DNA of 64,000 bases from Chryseobacterium sp. Bi04. Lineage in GTDB: Bacteria; Bacteroidota; Bacteroidia; Flavobacteriales; Weeksellaceae. The stretch lies in NCBI RefSeq assembly GCF_918698085.1, contig NZ_CAKKLP010000016.1, positions 1 through 64,000 on the forward strand, given 5' to 3'. Shown piece by piece: positions 59,776-64,000 of this stretch (its first letter is position 1; each line of letters starts with the position of its first letter). The notes beneath the pieces are model-generated. The model searched no databases. It saw only the letters and a list, made by a program, of their open reading frames with translations, and was not told the DNA's origin. Made by a program: the position numbers and the translations under genes.

Positions 59776-61082
59776 TGAGTGGAACATTTCAAATACGAGG
59801 AGGAAAAAGATTGCAGGGTGAAATAACTCCACAAGGGGCTAAAAATGAGGCTCTACAAATTTTATGTGCTGTTCTGTTAACTGATGAAGAGGTCACTATT
59901 AAAAATATTCCGGATATTCATGATGTCAACAGATTAATTGAAATTCTGGGTGACTTTGGAGTAAAAATTACTAAAAACGGACACGGTGACTACACCTTCA
60001 AAGCTGACCAAGTAAATTTCGACTATATAAAATCCAGCGAGTTCAAAAAAGATGGTGCTAAGCTGCGTGGTTCTATCATGCTTATGGGACCGATGCTGGC
60101 TCGTTATGGAGAAGCTTATATGCCTACTCCGGGTGGTGATAAAATCGGAAGAAGAAGATTGGATACCCACTTCCAGGGATTAGTGGAGCTTGGCGCAGAA
60201 TTTAATTATGATGAAGAAGAATATTTTTATTCTTTAAAAGCGACTGAGCTTAGAGGAAAATTTATTCTCCTGGAAGAAGCTTCTGTAACCGGAACGGCTA
60301 ACATCGTAATGGCTGCTGTACTGGCAAAAGGGAAAACAAGAATCTATAATGCTGCCTGTGAACCTTATCTTCAGCAATTGTGTAAAATGCTGAACAGAAT
60401 GGGTGCCAATATTTCAGGAATTGGCTCTAACCTTCTTACCATTGAAGGGGTTGATTATCTGAGAGGAACTGAGCACACGATGCTTCCGGATATGGTAGAG
60501 ATCGGATCATGGATAGGTCTTGCTGCAATGACAAAATCTGAAATCACCATTAAAAATGTAAACTGGAACCAATTAGGAGTTATTCCCAATACCTTCAGAA
60601 AGCTGGGAATTCAGCTTGAGCAAAGTGGTGATGACATTTATATTCCTGCTCAGGAACATTATAAGATCCAGAAATTCATTGACGGTTCTATTCTTACTAT
60701 TTCAGATGCGCCATGGCCAGGGTTTACCCCGGATCTATTATCTATTATTCTGGTAGTAGCTACTCAGGCTAAAGGAAGTATTCTGGTGCACCAGAAAATG
60801 TTTGAATCCAGATTATTCTTTGTTGATAAATTAATTGACATGGGGGCTCAGATCATTTTATGTGATCCACACAGAGCTACCGTAATTGGATTAAACCAGG
60901 AAGCGCCATTAAGAGGAACAACAATGGTTTCTCCGGATATCAGAGCCGGAAATGCACTTTTAATTGCGGCACTTTCTGCAGAAGGAAAATCAATTATCCA
61001 CAATATCGAGCAAATCGACAGAGGATATGAAAATATCGATGGAAGACTAAAAGCAATTGGTGCTGATATCGAAAGAATATAA
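59775..61082 (+). CDS. murA: UDP-N-acetylglucosamine 1-carboxyvinyltransferase
   Basis: 435 residues, normal length. It has AKNEALQILCAVLLTDE near 22-38, LRGSIMLMGPMLARYGEAY near 97-115, and DLLSIILVVATQAKGS near 318-333. Known role: adds enolpyruvate to UDP-GlcNAc, the first committed step of peptidoglycan synthesis, target of fosfomycin. The usual catalytic Cys115 position is occupied by aspartate-like residues in some groups; here the loop reads GEAYMPTPGGDKIG, without a cysteine. This may make the enzyme intrinsically fosfomycin-tolerant. Coupled to the DUF4290 gene. Confidence 0.93.
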   Translation: MSGTFQIRGGKRLQGEITPQGAKNEALQILCAVLLTDEEVTIKNIPDIHDVNRLIEILGDFGVKITKNGHGDYTFKADQVNFDYIKSSEFKKDGAKLRGSIMLMGPMLARYGEAYMPTPGGDKIGRRRLDTHFQGLVELGAEFNYDEEEYFYSLKATELRGKFILLEEASVTGTANIVMAAVLAKGKTRIYNAACEPYLQQLCKMLNRMGANISGIGSNLLTIEGVDYLRGTEHTMLPDMVEIGSWIGLAAMTKSEITIKNVNWNQLGVIPNTFRKLGIQLEQSGDDIYIPAQEHYKIQKFIDGSILTISDAPWPGFTPDLLSIILVVATQAKGSILVHQKMFESRLFFVDKLIDMGAQIILCDPHRATVIGLNQEAPLRGTTMVSPDIRAGNALLIAALSAEGKSIIHNIEQIDRGYENIDGRLKAIGADIERI

Positions 61083-61101
61083 AATTATTTTTATTACTAT
61101 A

Positions 61102-61132
61102 GAGCGTTCAGAGTGATCCGGACGCTTTTTTA
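61102..61132 (+). terminator. Terminator after murA
   Basis: Hairpin with arms AGCGT and ACGCT extended by weaker pairs, followed by TTTTTTATTTTTT, about 20 nt after the murA stop. Confidence 0.75.
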
Positions 61133-61305
61133 TTTTTTAAAAACTAAAAAATTCATCATTCTGAGTCCCTATAGAAATCAACAGTTTAGATTCTTCACTG
61201 CATAACCACCACATCAAATCTTCGATTTGCCACGCCGTTGAAGGAAAGGAATGGTTTCACCTCCAATGTAAGCGAAAGGAAATCTTAGTTTTAAAGGAAT
61301 AAAAA
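61133..61305. other. Gap downstream of murA
   Basis: About 170 bases between the murA terminator and the next terminator. No gene. It contains fragments resembling the common flavobacterial intergenic words (CATTCTGAG near 61150 and GATTCTTCAC near 61190), probably repeat remnants. Confidence 0.35.
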
Positions 61306-61333
61306 AAAGTGCCCGATTAAAACCGGACACTTT
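61306..61333 (-). terminator. Terminator after small protein gene
   Basis: Arms AAAGTGTCCG and CGGGCACTTT (one G-U pair) on the minus strand, followed by TTTTTTTT, 28 nt downstream of the stop codon at 61361. Confidence 0.88.
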
Positions 61334-61360
61334 GGGTAATTAAAACTATATGAATCTCCC

Positions 61361-61672
61361 TTAAGAATATTTCCGGCAGAGATACTCTACCGTTGTACTC
61401 AAAAGTTTATTTTTGTTCAGATAGAACTCAAGGTTCTGGTAATCTTCTGAATTGACATTAATATATAATTGTACGGTACCAAAACTGTATCCGTTCACAT
61501 ATTCCACATTAGCAGACAACACTCTATGACAAATGCCCAATTGATTGTAGATGGTATTCATTAAATGTTCAAATTTCATTTTCCCATTCAACTCTATTTC
61601 CAGGATCAATTCTTTTTTAGGCAGGGTAATTTTGTTTTGCAAAACCTGCAGGCCAGGATTAGGTGTAATCAT
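61361..61672 (-). CDS. Hypothetical protein, possible ACT-like fold
   Basis: About 103 residues from ATG at 61672 (a GTG at 61696 gives 8 more residues). A beta-alpha-beta pattern can be traced, with KITLPKKELILEIELNGKMK near 14-33 and VEYVNGYSFGTVQLYINVNS near 55-74. There is no membrane segment. The C-terminal half resembles the small NIL-type domain of methionine-transporter ATPases; this is a weak reading. A strong hairpin lies upstream of its start. Confidence 0.6.
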   Translation of the reverse strand: MITPNPGLQVLQNKITLPKKELILEIELNGKMKFEHLMNTIYNQLGICHRVLSANVEYVNGYSFGTVQLYINVNSEDYQNLEFYLNKNKLLSTTVEYLCRKYS

Positions 61673-61743
61673 CACTAAACATTTTTGGTTAAACACTTTC
61701 AGATTATATTGCGCTCTGCATTAAATCTGTGACAAAAATATAA

Positions 61744-61782
61744 AAAAATATTAGTCTACCAAATTAGTAGACTAATATTTTT
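61744..61782. promoter_or_regulatory. 16-bp inverted repeat upstream of small protein gene
   Basis: Perfect arms AAAAATATTAGTCTAC and GTAGACTAATATTTTT around a 7-nt loop, between the terminator of the hydrolase gene and the start of the small protein. It could be an operator, a second terminator, or part of a leader. Its AT-rich outside and 8-bp TAGTCTAC core look operator-like. Confidence 0.6.
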
Positions 61783-61798
61783 AAAACTTTAACAAAAA

Positions 61799-61821
61799 AA
61801 AGAAGCCATTACAGCTTCTTT
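61799..61821 (-). terminator. Terminator after NlpC/P60-like hydrolase
   Basis: Arms AAAGAAGC and GCTTCTTT (8 bp) with T run on the minus strand, 9 nt after the stop codon at 61830. Confidence 0.85.
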
Positions 61822-61829
61822 TACATTCT

Positions 61830-62456
61830 TTACAATTCTTTTATTCTTTCCAGCTTATCTGAACCGGCCAGTCCATTGGGGTTACAGCCGGGTTCTCCTT
61901 CCGGAACCTTAAGATTTTTCTTTTGATAAAACTCTTCCCAAAAAGCATTTATTTTCCCTGTCTTAGGATCTGTGAACGTCATGGGCTCCAATTTGAAAAT
62001 ATGATCTTCTCTGAATGCTCTTTCAATAAAATCTGAACAGTAATAGGAGTTTTCATCCAGGATATAATTGAAATTATAAGGTTTACCCAGCATTTGATTT
62101 GCTTTTTCAATAGCTGATGGAATTGATTTCTGATATTCAGGTTTTAAACGGTATACCACTACTTTCTGGCCGTCTTCTTTCTGATCCTGAAGAAACTCTT
62201 TTAATTCCTGCTTTTGAGAGCCTCCTTTTGGAGCCGCATGCAATACAAACAGTCCGTTTCCATCTTTTTCTACAATACCTATATGGTCAAAAGAAGTCGC
62301 TTTCTGCTTTTGTGTCACATTGTTAATTGCTCCGGAAAGCCCGGTTTCTTTTGCAGTGACAAAAAGAAGGTCTCCATTTTTAAGCTTTAATGTTGGCGAA
62401 GTTCTACAATTCACAAGCAGTACAAGCAAAAAGAACAGACTCCCTGTAATAGCCAT
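61830..62456 (-). CDS. YiiX/YebB-like NlpC/P60 cysteine hydrolase
   Basis: About 208 residues from ATG at 62456; the frame could start earlier at 62489. A lipoprotein signal (FLLVLLVNC, Cys near 17) is present. The papain-like site has FDHIGIVEKDG near 57-67 (His) and YYCSDFIERAF near 138-148 (catalytic Cys). Known family role: amidase or endopeptidase, often on cell-wall peptides or lipids. It sits alone, divergent from the OmpR regulator. Minus-strand TAATTTTG at 62509-62516 is a candidate -7 element. Confidence 0.83.
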   Translation of the reverse strand: MAITGSLFFLLVLLVNCRTSPTLKLKNGDLLFVTAKETGLSGAINNVTQKQKATSFDHIGIVEKDGNGLFVLHAAPKGGSQKQELKEFLQDQKEDGQKVVVYRLKPEYQKSIPSAIEKANQMLGKPYNFNYILDENSYYCSDFIERAFREDHIFKLEPMTFTDPKTGKINAFWEEFYQKKNLKVPEGEPGCNPNGLAGSDKLERIKEL

Positions 62457-62531
62457 TTTTTTTAAAAAAAATATATTAAATTTTAGCATTCTGATATTGT
62501 TTCGCCGCCAAAATTACAAAATAGAATTTAT

Positions 62532-62539
62532 TACATTTG
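62532..62539 (+). promoter_or_regulatory. -7 element of the OmpR-type regulator
   Basis: TACATTTG matches TAnnTTTG and lies 52 nt before the ATG. A minus-strand element for the divergent hydrolase is 15 bp to the left. Confidence 0.5.
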
Positions 62540-62591
62540 TAGGAAGTATTGATCTATTCTTCATATCAACCCAAACATTCCCTATATCTTT

Positions 62592-63296
62592 ATGCCACAT
62601 ATTTTACTCGTTGAAGACGATGACAGACTTTCAAAATTGATTACCAAGGGGCTTCAGGAAGCTGAGTTTGAAGTAACGGCAGCCTACGATGGAATAACAG
62701 GACTCAAGCTGGCATTACAGAAAGATTTTGATCTTATAATCACGGATATTGTCCTTCCTAAAAAAAACGGTCTTGAATTCTGTAATGAAATAAAGATTTT
62801 AAAACCCAACCTTCCCGTGGTAATGCTTACCGCTCTCGGAACGACGGATGATAAGCTGGAAGGTTTTGATGCCGGGGCTGATGATTACTTAACCAAACCT
62901 TTTGAAATGCGTGAGCTGGTGGCCAGAATTAAAGTTCTTTTAAAACGTTTTTCACTGCAGAGGCAGCAAAAAGTTTTTGTTCTTAAATATGAAGGGATTG
63001 AAATAAACCTGGAACAAAAAACAGTCAGCAGAGATCAGATTCCCATAAAATTAACCCCAAAGGAATTCAACCTTTTAAAATTCATGCTTGAAAACTCCGA
63101 AAGAGTACTTTCCCGCAGTGAAATTGCAGAAAAAGTATGGGAAACCCATTTCGACACCGGAACCAACTTTATTGACGTATACATCAATTATCTGAGGAAA
63201 AAAATTGATAAAGATTTTGAAATTAAGCTTATTCATACCAAGGCCGGTATGGGATTTATCTTAAAAAAAGACTACGAAACAGGCATTATACAGTAA
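62592..63296 (+). CDS. OmpR/PhoB-family response regulator
   Basis: 234 residues. The receiver domain has Asp in VEDDDRLS near 7-14 and the phosphoacceptor in ITDIVLPKKNG near 50-60. The C-terminal winged helix is near 130-225 with LTPKEFNLLKFMLEN and RVLSRSEIAEKVWETHFDTG. Known role: DNA-binding output of a two-component system. Its partner kinase follows 24 nt later. Confidence 0.95.
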   Translation: MPHILLVEDDDRLSKLITKGLQEAEFEVTAAYDGITGLKLALQKDFDLIITDIVLPKKNGLEFCNEIKILKPNLPVVMLTALGTTDDKLEGFDAGADDYLTKPFEMRELVARIKVLLKRFSLQRQQKVFVLKYEGIEINLEQKTVSRDQIPIKLTPKEFNLLKFMLENSERVLSRSEIAEKVWETHFDTGTNFIDVYINYLRKKIDKDFEIKLIHTKAGMGFILKKDYETGIIQ

Positions 63297-63320
63297 CCGA
63301 AGTGAATTAAAAACAAACGG

Positions 63321-64000
63321 ATGAAAATAAGAACTAGGCTTACACTCCTTTTTACCCTAATCACGGCAATGCTTTTAGGGGTTTACAGCTTTTCTATTTA
63401 TTATTCGTCCAAAGAGGCCAGAGAGAAATCTTTCTACAGCGAATTGCAAAACGAGGCCATTGCCAAAGCTGATTTATTTTTTCAAAGTTCACTCCCGGAG
63501 CAGGAAATGCATAAGCTGTACAAAAATAACAACAGAACTCTTAACGAAGTTCAGGTTGCTATTTATGACTCTAACCATCAGCTTATTTATCATGACGATG
63601 CGAAAGTTGACTATGTAAAAGAAACACCGGCGATGCTCACGCAGATATTTCAAAAGAAAAAAATCAACTTCTTTTTAAACAACTTACAGGTAATCGGGAT
63701 GGTGTATCATCATGCCGGAAAATCCTATGCCGTAACTGCTGCTTCCTATGACAAATATGGCTATGAATACCTTACTCATCTTCTTACCATTAGTATTATC
63801 GCCTTCATCAGCATCCTGATCCTTATTTATCTCGCCGGAATATTCCTTTCTAAAAAAGCATTGAGTCCCCTGAGTGAAATGGTGAATCAAATTAAAAAGA
63901 TTACTGCGGGAAAATTACAGCTGCGCTTAAAAATGACCGGAGAAAAAGATGAACTTAGCGAGCTGGCCCAGAATTTCAATGGAATGCTAAAACGCCTGGA
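63321..64000 (+). CDS. Sensor histidine kinase, partial (window end)
   Basis: Runs off the window end after about 226 codons, starting ATG at 63321. It begins KIRTRLTLLFTLITAM (first membrane segment, about 5-27), then a periplasmic segment to about 150, a second membrane segment (SIIAFISILILIYLAGIF near 155-172), and a HAMP linker with LSPLSEMVNQIKKITAGKLQ. The HisKA and ATPase domains must lie beyond the window. It is the partner of the OmpR-type regulator. Confidence 0.88.
   Translation, partial: MKIRTRLTLLFTLITAMLLGVYSFSIYYSSKEAREKSFYSELQNEAIAKADLFFQSSLPEQEMHKLYKNNNRTLNEVQVAIYDSNHQLIYHDDAKVDYVKETPAMLTQIFQKKKINFFLNNLQVIGMVYHHAGKSYAVTAASYDKYGYEYLTHLLTISIIAFISILILIYLAGIFLSKKALSPLSEMVNQIKKITAGKLQLRLKMTGEKDELSELAQNFNGMLKRL

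Noticed and set aside
59050..59832. 260-codon minus-strand frame opposite the DUF4290 gene
   Set aside because: It is hydrophobic and Ile/Val/Phe-rich only because it is the complement of the Asn-rich and Lys-rich coding strand. DUF4290 is well supported.

Overview
The window is chromosomal DNA from a member of the Bacteroidota, most likely Chryseobacterium or a close Weeksellaceae relative. This is inferred from the AT-rich composition, from flavobacterial-type -7 promoter elements (TAnnTTTG) in front of many genes, and from typical family members: DUF4290 followed by murA, DUF3109, a TonB-dependent receptor with a carboxypeptidase-like N-terminal domain, DUF2147 and OstA-like proteins. No rRNA, CRISPR array, insertion sequence or complete prophage was seen. 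About 64 protein genes and two tRNA genes fill most of the sequence.

Layout. 0.2-13.7 kb, nearly all minus strand: OstA-like and Fur-family genes, the potassium transporter Kup, pyruvate dehydrogenase E1 beta, an ECF sigma factor with a small membrane partner, DUF2147, an LtaS/sulfatase-type transferase, and a glycolipid cluster of flippase-like protein, GT2 and GT39 transferases. 13.9-18.9 kb, mostly plus strand: phosphatidylserine synthase, a DEDDh exonuclease, a zinc-ribbon DUF2007 protein, an FAH-family enzyme, a universal stress protein, a membrane protein and DUF3109. 18.9-27 kb, minus: LolA-like protein, trigger factor, a TonB receptor locus that looks metal-related, and an ABC-F ATPase.

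27.2-31.6 kb is the most unusual protein-coding region. It holds five co-directional genes: a small protein, a phage tail-collar-like protein without a phage, two unrecognised proteins, and a Tle1/DUF2235-like lipase-fold protein whose nucleophile serine is glycine. Next to it (31.7-35.3 kb) lies a compact signalling operon: DUF5715 peptidase-like protein, unknown protein, multi-pass membrane protein, histidine kinase and LuxR-type regulator. The kinase has no conventional start codon ahead of its membrane segment.

35.4-47.5 kb: aquaporin, a PD-(D/E)XK-like protein, an orphan LuxE-type acyl-protein synthetase, LpxH, QueD, a serine hydrolase with a CBM48-like domain, SRPBCC and thioesterase proteins, an OmpH/Skp chaperone, a stand-alone class I terpene synthase, and the glyoxylate shunt (aceB, aceA). 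A divergent XRE/DUF2083 regulator shares a promoter region with aceB that carries two matched palindromes. 49-64 kb: ComF, alpha/beta hydrolase, Upp, Der, duplicated tRNA-Gln genes, KatG, haem-binding and DCC proteins, a lipoprotein alpha-amylase, DUF4290-murA, a NlpC/P60-like hydrolase, and an OmpR regulator with a histidine kinase cut by the window end.

The strongest non-coding signal is a family of degenerate 7-bp-periodic arrays that fill gaps between co-directional genes (24.3, 36.8, 45.7 and, more weakly, 49.0 and 49.8 kb). In transcript sense each is purine-rich after the upstream gene and turns pyrimidine-rich before the downstream gene.
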